Assembly: GCA_002483395.1 (NCBI GenBank)
Contig: DLHV01000241.1
Span: 17,221-25,059, forward strand
Source: Chloracidobacterium sp. UBA7659
GTDB taxonomy: Bacteria; Acidobacteriota; Blastocatellia; Pyrinomonadales; Pyrinomonadaceae
DNA length: 7,839 bases
Reading direction: 5' to 3'
Below, piece by piece: positions 1-6,261 of the stretch; within the stretch, counting starts at the first letter, position 1, and each line of letters opens with the position of its first letter. A program made the translations under genes and the position numbers. The notes under the pieces were generated by a model. That model did not search any database and had not been told where the DNA came from. It worked only from the letters and a program-made list of their open reading frames with translations.

Positions 1-1
1 G

Positions 2-166
2 GGCGACGATATAGAGATCGCTGAGAAGTGCCTGCAAAATCGCGTCGTAACGGTTCCGGGCGTTGCTTTCGGCGACGAAGCAAAAGGATTTTTGAGAATT
101 TCGTTTTGTAACACGGAAGAACGAATGGCCGAAGGCGTGCGACGGATGAAAGAAGCGCTGCTGTGA
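2..166 (+). CDS. C-terminal fragment of PLP-dependent class I/II aminotransferase (aspartate aminotransferase-like)
   Basis: The frame is open from the window edge to a TGA and gives the last 54 residues of a protein. The pattern VTVPGVAFGDEAKGFLRIS, then N-T-E-E-R, then EGVRRMKEAL, is the usual end of fold-type I aminotransferases. The small domain has a V-x-PG-x-x-F-G turn and an L-R-I-S strand carrying the Arg that normally binds the substrate alpha-carboxylate, followed by a terminal amphipathic helix. The active-site lysine and the rest of the PLP site lie upstream of the window, so substrate specificity cannot be read. Aspartate aminotransferase is favoured because asd follows on the same strand, but an alanine- or LL-DAP-type enzyme is possible. 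Its stop is 15 bases before the next ATG, which suggests an operon. Confidence 0.82.
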   Translation, partial: GDDIEIAEKCLQNRVVTVPGVAFGDEAKGFLRISFCNTEERMAEGVRRMKEALL

Positions 167-181
167 CATAAATATTTGGTG

Positions 182-451
182 ATGAACAAGAATCGACTTG
201 TCAAATTTCTTTTAGATCATCCAAAACTATCTGGATTTGCTACCGGCTTGATTGGTTTTCTCCTTTCCTTAGCGATTTTGATTCTCATTCTTCGGTCAAA
301 AGTCTTAGTTAATGAACGTAATGACCCTCATGCAATCGCAGGGGTGATTTTCTTATTCTTGTTTTTGGTGGGTAGTATCGTTTTTGGACTCATGGCCGGA
401 TCAAGTCTGTTTCTTGTCCTTCGAGCTAAATTGCGGAATCGGTTACCATAA
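182..451 (+). CDS. Small two-helix membrane protein of unknown function
   Basis: This 89-residue protein is not one I recognise. It has a basic N-terminus (MNKNRLVKFLLDHPK), a hydrophobic helix at about residues 16-38, a short polar link (VNERNDPHA), a second long hydrophobic stretch at about 53-81, and a basic tail (RAKLRNR), so both termini are probably cytoplasmic. Three possible start codons stand in a row: TTG 176, GTG 179 and ATG 182. I chose the ATG; no clear Shine-Dalgarno sequence separates them. It lies 15 bases after the aminotransferase and 10 before asd, so it is probably co-transcribed. Its GC content is near 40% by my count, clearly below the adjacent asd (68% and 45% in two 60-base samples), which may mean recent gain or simply a membrane protein's codon bias. 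The gene is likely real given its spacing, but its role is unknown. Confidence 0.62.
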   Translation: MNKNRLVKFLLDHPKLSGFATGLIGFLLSLAILILILRSKVLVNERNDPHAIAGVIFLFLFLVGSIVFGLMAGSSLFLVLRAKLRNRLP

Positions 452-461
452 TTGAGAATCA

Positions 462-1502
462 ATGTCGAAAAAATATAGAGTAGGAATTTTAGGTGCGACG
501 GGCACGGTTGGGCAGCGGTTTGCGCAGCTTTTGGAAAATCATCCGCAGTTCGAGGTCACGGCATTGGCGGCGTCGGACCGGTCGGCGGGGAAGCCGTTTT
601 CGGAAGCGTGTGCGTGGAAATTGGCTGGCTCGATACCGGAAAATGTCAAAAATATTGTTGTTCAGCCGATCGAGCCGCCGCTTGATTGCGACATCGTTTT
701 TTCGAGCTTGCCGTCGTCGATTGCGCGCGATACGGAAGAGGCATTCGCACGGGCCGGGTATCCGGTTATAAGCAATTCGTCGAGCTATCGGATGGATGAA
801 GACGTGCCGCTGCTGATCGCGGAGATCAACTATGACCATCTTGGACTGATCGAGAAACAGCGTGCGAATCGCGGATTTACTAAAGGTTTTATCGTCACCA
901 ATCCAAATTGTGCGGTCATCAGTTTTGCACCGCCGCTTGCCGCTCTGCACCGCAAATTCGGCGTCGAATCAGCCATTATTACGACGATGCAGGCAGTCTC
1001 GGGTGCCGGTTATCCAGGCGTTGCATCGCTCGATATAATGGATAATGTCATTCCCTACATCGCGGGTGAAGAGCCAAAGGTTGAGATCGAGGCGCAGAAG
1101 ATAATCGGCGATCTCGTCGATGGAGCTATTGTAAAGGCTGATTTCACTGTATCGGCACAATGTTTCAGGGTAAACGTTATCGACGGCCACATGGCGTCTG
1201 TGCGGGTAAATCTAAAACAGGCGTCAACATTGGAGGGCGTCGTGGATTCGATAAGGACATTTCCGTCGCTCGATCTTCACTCGTCGCCTGAGCGATTTAT
1301 CGAGGTCACGGACGAACCCTCGCGGCCGCAGACACGTCTTGACCGCGACAACGGTAATGGCATGACCATCACGGTTGGCCGCGTATTTCCTGACAATATT
1401 TATGACTACAGATTCGTAGCGTTGAGCCACAATACTGTTCGGGGTGCTGCTGGTTCGGCGATCCTGAATGCCGAGTTGCTGATCGATAAACGAGTGATCT
1501 AA
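462..1502 (+). CDS. asd: Aspartate-semialdehyde dehydrogenase, archaeal/fungal-type
   Basis: The enzyme (EC 1.2.1.11) reduces aspartyl-4-phosphate to aspartate-4-semialdehyde with NADPH, the branch point to lysine/diaminopimelate, threonine and methionine; it is cytoplasmic. The 346 residues open with a Rossmann dinucleotide motif, GILGATGTVGQRF (8-20). SNSSSYRM (104-111) follows, then NPNCAVI with the predicted nucleophile Cys150, and QAVSGAGYPG (177-186). RVNVIDGH (236-243) carries the predicted substrate-binding Arg and catalytic His243. Length and motif spacing match the subfamily typified by Methanocaldococcus and fungal enzymes, rather than the E. coli type. The start is the only ATG near the preceding gene; a weak GAGA lies a few bases upstream. 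The next gene begins 6 bases after the TAA. Aspartokinase is not in the window. Confidence 0.96.
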   Translation: MSKKYRVGILGATGTVGQRFAQLLENHPQFEVTALAASDRSAGKPFSEACAWKLAGSIPENVKNIVVQPIEPPLDCDIVFSSLPSSIARDTEEAFARAGYPVISNSSSYRMDEDVPLLIAEINYDHLGLIEKQRANRGFTKGFIVTNPNCAVISFAPPLAALHRKFGVESAIITTMQAVSGAGYPGVASLDIMDNVIPYIAGEEPKVEIEAQKIIGDLVDGAIVKADFTVSAQCFRVNVIDGHMASVRVNLKQASTLEGVVDSIRTFPSLDLHSSPERFIEVTDEPSRPQTRLDRDNGNGMTITVGRVFPDNIYDYRFVALSHNTVRGAAGSAILNAELLIDKRVI

Positions 1503-1508
1503 AAAACG

Positions 1509-2582
1509 ATGCCAGAAGCAGGCCGCGACAATAATTTTGCCAGGAAGCTCCTGCTAACGGTCGGCATCGTTTGTCTGACGGTCTTTCTCCTGGCTGTCCT
1601 TTATTTTACCTTCGACGTCTTGCTTCTCATTTTTGCCGCCGCTCTGCTTGCGATCTTCCTTCGAGGCCTTGCCGATCTGCTGCACCGCTACTTTAATATT
1701 GGCGAAGGTTGGGCAGTCTTGCTTGTTTCGGGCGTGTTCGTGGCGATCCTTGCCGGTGCGATAGCTTTTCTTGCCCCGGACGTGGCCGAACAGGTAAGGC
1801 ATCTGCGTGAAGAGCTTCCGAAATCAGCGGCGGCGGCGGCAAATTATATCTCGCAATTTGGCTGGGGCAGGGCGCTGATCGAGCAGTTGCCGAGCATCGA
1901 CGACGTCCGTGCAAACGTAAACGCTTCGACGCTGCTTGCCGGCGTCGGCGGATTTTTTTCGTCAACGGTCGGAGCGATCGGCAATTTCTTCATTGTAATT
2001 CTCCTGGCGGTCTATTTTGCGAGTGAGCCAAGAGTTTATTGCCGCGGGTTTACGAATCTTTTCCCGCTTGATAAGCGCACTCGCGTCAGGGAGGTGCTCT
2101 TTGCGATCAGCGATACGCTTAGGTGGTGGCTGATAGGCAAGGTCGGTTCGATGATCTTTATCGGAGTGCTGACGTGGATCGGCCTTTTGATTCTTGGGGT
2201 GCCGTTGGCATTGGCTCTTGGCCTGATCGCCGGACTGCTTTCGTTCATTCCGAATTTCGGGCCGATCATCTCCGCACTGCCTGCCATTTTGCTCGCGTTT
2301 ATCGACAGTCCGATAAAGGCCGTTTACGTGCTTGCGCTGTTCATAGGCGTGCAGCTTATCGAATCGAATCTCGTTACCCCAATAATTGAACGCAAAACGG
2401 TGGAATTGCCGCCCGCTTTAACGATCATATTTCAGTTGGCTCTTAGCGTAATTATCGGCGGATTGGGATTAGTTCTTGCGACGCCGTTACTGGCGGTTGT
2501 GATGGTCGTAGTGCAAATGGTGTATGTTCAGGATGTCCTTGGCGACCGCGACATCAAAGAAGAACATGAAAAAGAAGTGTAG
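1509..2582 (+). CDS. AI-2E family transporter (PerM/YdiK-like membrane protein)
   Basis: This 357-residue polytopic inner-membrane protein has a typical AI-2E family layout. Two adjacent N-terminal helices lie at about 13-33 and 34-56, a third at about 68-90, and a soluble amphipathic segment at about 91-150. Helices follow at about 152-172, 205-232 and 234-258, and a C-terminal hydrophobic block at about 269-340 ends in a charged tail (DRDIKEEHEKEV). Family signatures are visible: FIPNFGPIISALPA (246-259), then Q-L-I-E-S-N-L-V-T-P (282-291) with VELPPAL (298-304), and GLVLATPL (320-327). Characterised members export autoinducer-2 or act as Na+/H+ antiporters, so the substrate here cannot be assigned. 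No strong ribosome site is seen; the start lies 6 bases after the asd stop, which suggests translational coupling. It ends 4 bases before the stop of the convergent gene. Confidence 0.9.
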   Translation: MPEAGRDNNFARKLLLTVGIVCLTVFLLAVLYFTFDVLLLIFAAALLAIFLRGLADLLHRYFNIGEGWAVLLVSGVFVAILAGAIAFLAPDVAEQVRHLREELPKSAAAAANYISQFGWGRALIEQLPSIDDVRANVNASTLLAGVGGFFSSTVGAIGNFFIVILLAVYFASEPRVYCRGFTNLFPLDKRTRVREVLFAISDTLRWWLIGKVGSMIFIGVLTWIGLLILGVPLALALGLIAGLLSFIPNFGPIISALPAILLAFIDSPIKAVYVLALFIGVQLIESNLVTPIIERKTVELPPALTIIFQLALSVIIGGLGLVLATPLLAVVMVVVQMVYVQDVLGDRDIKEEHEKEV

Positions 2583-2586
2583 GGTA

Positions 2587-3315
2587 TCACACGATCGCCC
2601 TGTAATCTCTCCACAGGTCTTCGGGAAAAAGCCCAAGAACAGTCTCAAAGGTGTTCAGCGAAGACGCGAGCTTTGACTGGTACGTTTCAAGGATAAATAT
2701 TAGTTCCGCACGCGTGGCTCCCTGTAGCGGCTCACCTCTTCGCATTTTTTGACGCTGTATATTTATTGCGTTATTGAAAGCCATAGCTCCCTGTATCTTG
2801 TAAAGGTTAAACGCGGAGTCGATATATGGATAGAACGCCTCGGCCCGGTTAAATCTCGCGTTTCGTCCCCCATTTGCTACGTTATTGCAGGCATTGCCAA
2901 AGGCCGAACGCAGGCCGTTCTCTTCCGCCCGCGAGTCGGCCATATTAAACTTTAGGTGAATCCCGTCGGTTTTCGCAAACAGATTTTCGACGATTAGTTG
3001 AAGGTCGTCAGAAGCGGTCAAAAGGCTTTGGATCGACTGTGCCCCGGAGAGGATCTGACCAGGGGCGCAATGGGCGGCTTCGTCATTGCCGTGAGAAACG
3101 AGATATTGGTTTTCCGCTTTTTCCACAGTGACAACACCGGGAATAAATCGGAACTTCGCCATGAAGAATACGTGAACCAGGACCTCCTTTACGACGCTCT
3201 GCCGGTTAACCTCGTGAACCATGGCAATCTCACGATCGGTTCCGGTTATCCGCTCCTGAAACAGCATTCTGGCCAGTCGTGTCTGGCTTCCCATTGAGCT
3301 TGTTCTTTTTGCCAT
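2587..3315 (-). CDS. Hypothetical soluble protein, 242 residues
   Basis: I do not recognise a family. The protein has a basic start (MAKRTSS), no signal peptide and no membrane helix, so it is probably cytoplasmic. It looks mostly helical with scattered aromatic residues. Recognisable stretches are EVNRQSVVKEVLVHVFFMAKFRFIPG (two parts, 35-60), a Cys/His-bearing SHGNDEAAHCAPGQ (74-87), an Asn/Arg-rich middle, NACNNVANGGRNARFNR (141-157), and a C-terminal helix-rich end with FPEDLWRDY (230-238). No catalytic or DNA-binding motif is clear. The ATG is preceded at a good distance by GAGG, which supports the start. The gene diverges from purB across a 156-base gap and converges with the AI-2E gene with only 4 bases between the stops. 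No other frame on either strand here shows recognisable protein content. Confidence 0.72.
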   Translation of the reverse strand: MAKRTSSMGSQTRLARMLFQERITGTDREIAMVHEVNRQSVVKEVLVHVFFMAKFRFIPGVVTVEKAENQYLVSHGNDEAAHCAPGQILSGAQSIQSLLTASDDLQLIVENLFAKTDGIHLKFNMADSRAEENGLRSAFGNACNNVANGGRNARFNRAEAFYPYIDSAFNLYKIQGAMAFNNAINIQRQKMRRGEPLQGATRAELIFILETYQSKLASSLNTFETVLGLFPEDLWRDYRAIV

Positions 3316-3432
3316 ATTTGCCTCGCAAGAGAAATAAAATAGCCACAGCTATGACGTTTGGCGGTACTCAGTTTTGCCATTATTTTGGGTCTTAGATGCA
3401 GATTGGGTTCAATAACGTCAATAACCATAAAC

Positions 3433-3441
3433 TGTTACAAT
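3433..3441 (+). promoter_or_regulatory. Candidate extended -10 promoter for purB
   Basis: TGTTACAAT matches the extended -10 form TGnTATAAT in all but one position. It lies 30 bases before the purB ATG, giving a predicted short leader. The hexamer 17 bases upstream (TAACGT) is a poor -35, as expected where an extended -10 is used. No Shine-Dalgarno sequence lies between it and the ATG. This rests on pattern only. Confidence 0.4.
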
Positions 3442-3471
3442 AAGATAGAAGTTATTTCACGATAATTTACT

Positions 3472-4764
3472 ATGATCGAACGTTACACACTACCCGAAAT
3501 GGGAGCCATTTGGTCGCTCCAGAATAAGTTTCAGAAATGGCTCGATGTTGAACTGGCCGTCTGCGAGGTGCACGCGGAGGACGGCGTTATCCTGCACGAT
3601 GCTCTTGAGCAGATCGAGTCAAAAGCCGCGTTCACCGTCGAGCGTATAAACGAGATCGAGAAAACGACTGACCACGACGTGATCGCGTTTACTACCAATC
3701 TGGCGGAGAACATCGGCGAGGCGGCCCGATTTGTACATTTTGGGTTGACGTCAAGCGATGTAGTGGATACAGCAAATGCGTTGCTATTGAAGGAATCGTG
3801 CACCGTTTTGCTTGCGAAGATAGACGGTCTCTTGCCCATTCTGAAACGGCGTGCGTATGAATTCAAGGAAACGCCGCAGATCGGGCGTACGCACGGGATT
3901 CATGCCGAACCGACTTCGTTCGGCCTTGTCTGGGCGTTGTGGTATTCGGAAATGCAGCGGAACAGGGAACGGCTGGAACGAGCAAAAGACGCGGTTTCCG
4001 TCGGCAAGATCAGCGGAGCGGTCGGTGCATTTGCCCATCTTTCGCCAAATGTCGAAGAACGTGTTTGCGTAAAGCTGGGGCTAAAAGCAGCCGATGTTTC
4101 GACGCAGGTGATACAGCGCGACCGCTACGCCGAATATCTCTGCACGCTGGCGATCGTCGCTTCAACGCTTGAAAAGATGGCACTTCAGGTGAGGCACTGG
4201 CAGCGTACCGAGGTTCGCGAGGCGCAGGAGAAATTCAAGGTCGGACAAAAAGGCTCGTCGGCGATGCCGCATAAGCGCAATCCGATCCTTTCCGAACGAA
4301 TTTGCGGAATGGCACGGACCGTCCGGGCAAATTCTATTGTCGGGTTGGAGAATATCGCTCTCTGGCACGAACGCGACATCTCGCATTCGTCCGCCGAGCG
4401 GATCGTGCTGCCTGATTCCTCAGCGACGCTCGATTATATTTTGGCGAAGACTACGAGCCTTTTAGACACGCTGATCGTTTATCCCGAAAACATGCTCAAG
4501 AACCTCGGTTTAACTCGCGGACTCGTGTTCAGCGGCCAATTGCTTCTTGCCCTCACGCAAAAGGGCGTATCGCGCGAAGACGCGTATTCGTGGACGCAAA
4601 GAAACGCCATGAAGGTCTGGGACGAAGGCGGCGAGTACGAAGACCTGATAAAGAAAGACGCGGACATCTCTTCGCGTTTATCCGTCGAAGAAATTGCCCG
4701 CGTTTTTGATATAAAGCACTATCTACGCAACGTAGATAAAGTCTTTGACCGAGTGTTCGGTTAG
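3472..4764 (+). CDS. purB: Adenylosuccinate lyase
   Basis: PurB (EC 4.3.2.2) makes two fumarate-releasing cleavages in purine synthesis: SAICAR to AICAR, and adenylosuccinate to AMP. It is a cytoplasmic homotetramer of the fumarase/aspartase superfamily. The 430 residues match the Bacillus-type enzyme in length. The three conserved superfamily regions are present: TTDHDV with His68, HFGLTSSD (89-96), GRTHGIHAEPTSFG with predicted acid His141, and the flexible signature loop GSSAMPHKRNP (261-271) with predicted catalytic Ser262/263. His68, His89 and His141 fall at the same numbers as in the B. subtilis enzyme as I recall it. The N-terminus MIERYTLPEMGAIW is the usual family start, which fixes the ATG although no clear ribosome site is seen. 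Its stop codon overlaps the stop of the convergent membrane-protein gene. Confidence 0.97.
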   Translation: MIERYTLPEMGAIWSLQNKFQKWLDVELAVCEVHAEDGVILHDALEQIESKAAFTVERINEIEKTTDHDVIAFTTNLAENIGEAARFVHFGLTSSDVVDTANALLLKESCTVLLAKIDGLLPILKRRAYEFKETPQIGRTHGIHAEPTSFGLVWALWYSEMQRNRERLERAKDAVSVGKISGAVGAFAHLSPNVEERVCVKLGLKAADVSTQVIQRDRYAEYLCTLAIVASTLEKMALQVRHWQRTEVREAQEKFKVGQKGSSAMPHKRNPILSERICGMARTVRANSIVGLENIALWHERDISHSSAERIVLPDSSATLDYILAKTTSLLDTLIVYPENMLKNLGLTRGLVFSGQLLLALTQKGVSREDAYSWTQRNAMKVWDEGGEYEDLIKKDADISSRLSVEEIARVFDIKHYLRNVDKVFDRVFG

Positions 4765-5147
4765 CCAGCCCATTTTTCTGCCATATCACCAATTACGGGT
4801 AATTTGTACGAGCCGCCGCCATACGCTTTCACACACATAAAGATCGCGAGGGCGATGAAAGCGAGCACGGGAATCCAAACGACAAGGCCAAACAACATCG
4901 CAAGCGTGCTCGATACGAATCCGAGGATTGCGCCTATGATGCCGATAGCAAAGGAGATCACCACTATTGCGCCCATCAATAGCAGGGATTGAAAGGCATG
5001 GAATCGTACGGTTCGATTATCTTTTTCAGTTACTAAAACGATGATGCTGTAAATCAGATTGACGGCGCAGATTGGTAAGTAGCAAAGCATTGCTCCGACA
5101 TTTGCATCTAATCCGAGTGCAGTTTTACCACCTGACATGTTTTGCAT
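4761..5147 (-). CDS. DUF4870-like small membrane protein
   Basis: The 128 residues contain three predicted membrane helices (about 16-39, 52-78 and 83-107). The arrangement is typical of DUF4870/Tic20-like proteins: an N-terminal GL-x-x-N-x-x-A-x-L-C-Y-L-P segment, a first helix, a charged turn TEKDNRTVRFHAFQS (40-54) with the diagnostic RFHAFQS, two more helices, and a C-terminal YKLPVIGDMAEKW. The biochemical role of this family is not established. AAGGAG lies 11 bases before the ATG at 5147; a second ATG at 5138 (MSGGK) is a possible alternative with wider spacing. The TAA overlaps the purB TAG within the four bases TTAG. It is transcribed away from purS, and the 135-base gap between them must serve both genes. 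On the minus strand TAAAAT at 5179-5184 could be its -10, but no good -35 goes with it. Confidence 0.78.
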   Translation of the reverse strand: MQNMSGGKTALGLDANVGAMLCYLPICAVNLIYSIIVLVTEKDNRTVRFHAFQSLLLMGAIVVISFAIGIIGAILGFVSSTLAMLFGLVVWIPVLAFIALAIFMCVKAYGGGSYKLPVIGDMAEKWAG

Positions 5148-5191
5148 ATAAAAAGTTTCTCCTTAAAGGGAATTGAATATTTTACAAGAGC

Positions 5192-5209
5192 CAGTCGACA
5201 GGAGGACTG
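5192..5209 (+). promoter_or_regulatory. Short hairpin holding a strong Shine-Dalgarno sequence
   Basis: CAGTC (5192-5196) and GACTG (5205-5209) form a 5-base-pair inverted repeat with an 8-base loop. AGGAGG (5200-5205) lies mostly in the loop, and an ATG follows immediately at 5210. If transcribed, this arrangement could partly mask or present the ribosome site of the short frame. The stem is short and could be chance. Confidence 0.25.
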
Positions 5210-5233
5210 ATGAAAGTTACCACATGCTGTTGA
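5210..5233 (+). CDS. Possible seven-codon leader peptide (MKVTTCC) upstream of purS
   Basis: A near-perfect AGGAGG lies four bases before this ATG, stronger than most ribosome sites in the window. The frame encodes M-K-V-T-T-C-C and ends TGA-TAA-TAA, three in-frame stops in a row. The paired cysteine codons at the end resemble amino-acid-sensing leader peptides, some of which use tandem Cys codons. No attenuator hairpin with a U-tract is visible between it and purS. A promoter candidate at 5230-5258 would start purS transcription after this frame, in which case the two would not share a transcript. No homology supports it; the call rests on the ribosome site, position and stops. Confidence 0.25.
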   Translation: MKVTTCC

Positions 5234-5244
5234 TAATAACAACA
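5228..5244. promoter_or_regulatory. 17-base palindrome over the purS -35 region (operator candidate)
   Basis: TGTTGATAATAACAACA has perfect 5-base arms (TGTTG/CAACA) around an AT-rich 7-base centre. It covers the candidate -35 TTGATA of purS, so a bound repressor could block transcription. I cannot name the regulator; the sequence does not match the PurR boxes I know. It could also form a weak RNA hairpin. Confidence 0.3.
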
Positions 5245-5258
5245 ATCTGCGTCACAAT
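5230..5258 (+). promoter_or_regulatory. Candidate sigma-70-type promoter for purSQ
   Basis: TTGATA (5230-5235) and CACAAT (5253-5258) are separated by exactly 17 bases. Transcription would begin near 5265, leaving a very short leader before the GAGGAG ribosome site at 5273-5278. The -35 matches the consensus at 4 of 6 positions and the -10 at 4 of 6, so strength would be moderate. Confidence 0.35.
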
Positions 5259-5282
5259 CTAAAATTTCTTTTGAGGAGTTAA

Positions 5283-5534
5283 ATGAAAGCAATAGTATAT
5301 GTAACCCTGAAACCAAGTGTCCTCGACCCGCAAGGCAAGGCGATCCATCATTCGGTCGAATCGCTGGGCTTTAAGGGTATTTTGGATGTCAGGCAGGGAA
5401 AGTATTTCGAGATTGCGCTTGAAGATTCAATGAGTGAGATCGATGCGCGCGAAGCCGCTGAGAAGATTGCGAAAGACATTCTAACGAATCCCATAATCGA
5501 AGATTATCGAGTGGAGATAGCTGCTGGTTCGTAG
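5283..5534 (+). CDS. purS: Phosphoribosylformylglycinamidine synthase subunit PurS
   Basis: PurS is the small bridging subunit of the three-part FGAM synthase (PurL-PurQ-PurS), which converts FGAR, glutamine and ATP to FGAM in the fourth step of purine synthesis. At 83 residues it has the family's usual length. Visible features are the opening strand [20 protein letters not shown] (1-20) with the conserved K-P-x-V-L-D-P-Q-G turn, a helix ending in SLGF (27-30), the strand [14 protein letters not shown] (33-46), and the C-terminal [13 protein letters not shown] (67-79). GAGGAG four bases before the ATG (5273-5278) is a strong ribosome site and fixes the start. purQ follows 16 bases after the stop, so the two are an operon. 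PurS implies that the genome's PurL is the short bacterial type rather than the single-chain enterobacterial form. Confidence 0.96.
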   Translation: MKAIVYVTLKPSVLDPQGKAIHHSVESLGFKGILDVRQGKYFEIALEDSMSEIDAREAAEKIAKDILTNPIIEDYRVEIAAGS

Positions 5535-5550
5535 TTCCATCAACCAACGT

Positions 5551-6261
5551 ATGAAATTTGGCGTTATAGTTTTTCCCGGTTCGAATTGCGATCACGATGC
5601 TTACCACGTCGTCTCGAAGCACATTGGCCAACCGGTCGATTTTGTCTGGCACAAGGACACCGATCTAAGCGGTTATGACGCTATATTAATTCCCGGCGGC
5701 TTTTCGTACGGCGACTATCTTCGTGCCGGTGCTCTTGCGAGTTTCTCGCCGGTGATGAATGCCGTCAGGGATTTCGCCGCGGACGGGAAGTTCGTGTTCG
5801 GCATCTGCAACGGTTTTCAGATTCTGTGCGAAACCGGCCTGCTGCCCGGCGCCTTGATGCGAAACGCGGAGCTCCATTTTGTGTGCAAGCACGTCAATAT
5901 CAGAACTGAGAACACAAATACGCCTTATACGACCGAACTTGAAAAAGGAAGAGTTCTCTCGATCCCGATCGCCCACGCCGAAGGAAACTACGTATGTGAC
6001 GACGAGACGATGAACTCGCTCGAAGAAAACGGCCAGATCGTGTTTCGGTATTGCGACGAGAACGGCGAACTTTCGCCCGAAGCGAATCCGAATGGAGCCC
6101 TTTCGAATATCGCTGGGATCTGCAATGTTTATCGCAACGTGCTTGGCATGATGCCGCATCCCGAAAGGGCTTGTGAAGAGCTGCTCGGCTCGAACGACGG
6201 TCGCGACATTTTCCGTTCGCTGGCTAAGGCGATAACTATTGTCGCTTCTCAGGCGAGTTAA
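5551..6261 (+). CDS. purQ: Phosphoribosylformylglycinamidine synthase glutaminase subunit PurQ
   Basis: PurQ is the class I glutamine amidotransferase subunit of FGAM synthase. It hydrolyses glutamine and passes ammonia to PurL. The 236 residues show [14 protein letters not shown] (3-16), the oxyanion-strand segment [19 protein letters not shown] (45-63), and the nucleophile elbow [10 protein letters not shown] (83-92) with predicted Cys86. IAHAEGNY (140-147) follows, then the catalytic pair in [10 protein letters not shown] (200-209), His203 and Glu205. The triad is therefore complete. The ATG gives the family's normal start, although no Shine-Dalgarno sequence is visible in the 16-base gap after purS, so coupling to purS translation is likely. 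The last 26 bases overlap the convergent repeat-protein gene. purL does not follow, unlike many purSQL operons. Confidence 0.97.
   Translation: MKFGVIVFPGSNCDHDAYHVVSKHIGQPVDFVWHKDTDLSGYDAILIPGGFSYGDYLRAGALASFSPVMNAVRDFAADGKFVFGICNGFQILCETGLLPGALMRNAELHFVCKHVNIRTENTNTPYTTELEKGRVLSIPIAHAEGNYVCDDETMNSLEENGQIVFRYCDENGELSPEANPNGALSNIAGICNVYRNVLGMMPHPERACEELLGSNDGRDIFRSLAKAITIVASQAS

Noticed and set aside
489..950. 153-residue open frame antisense to asd
   Set aside because: It is Arg-rich, overlaps the NADP-binding and active-site coding region of asd, and has no motif or ribosome site.
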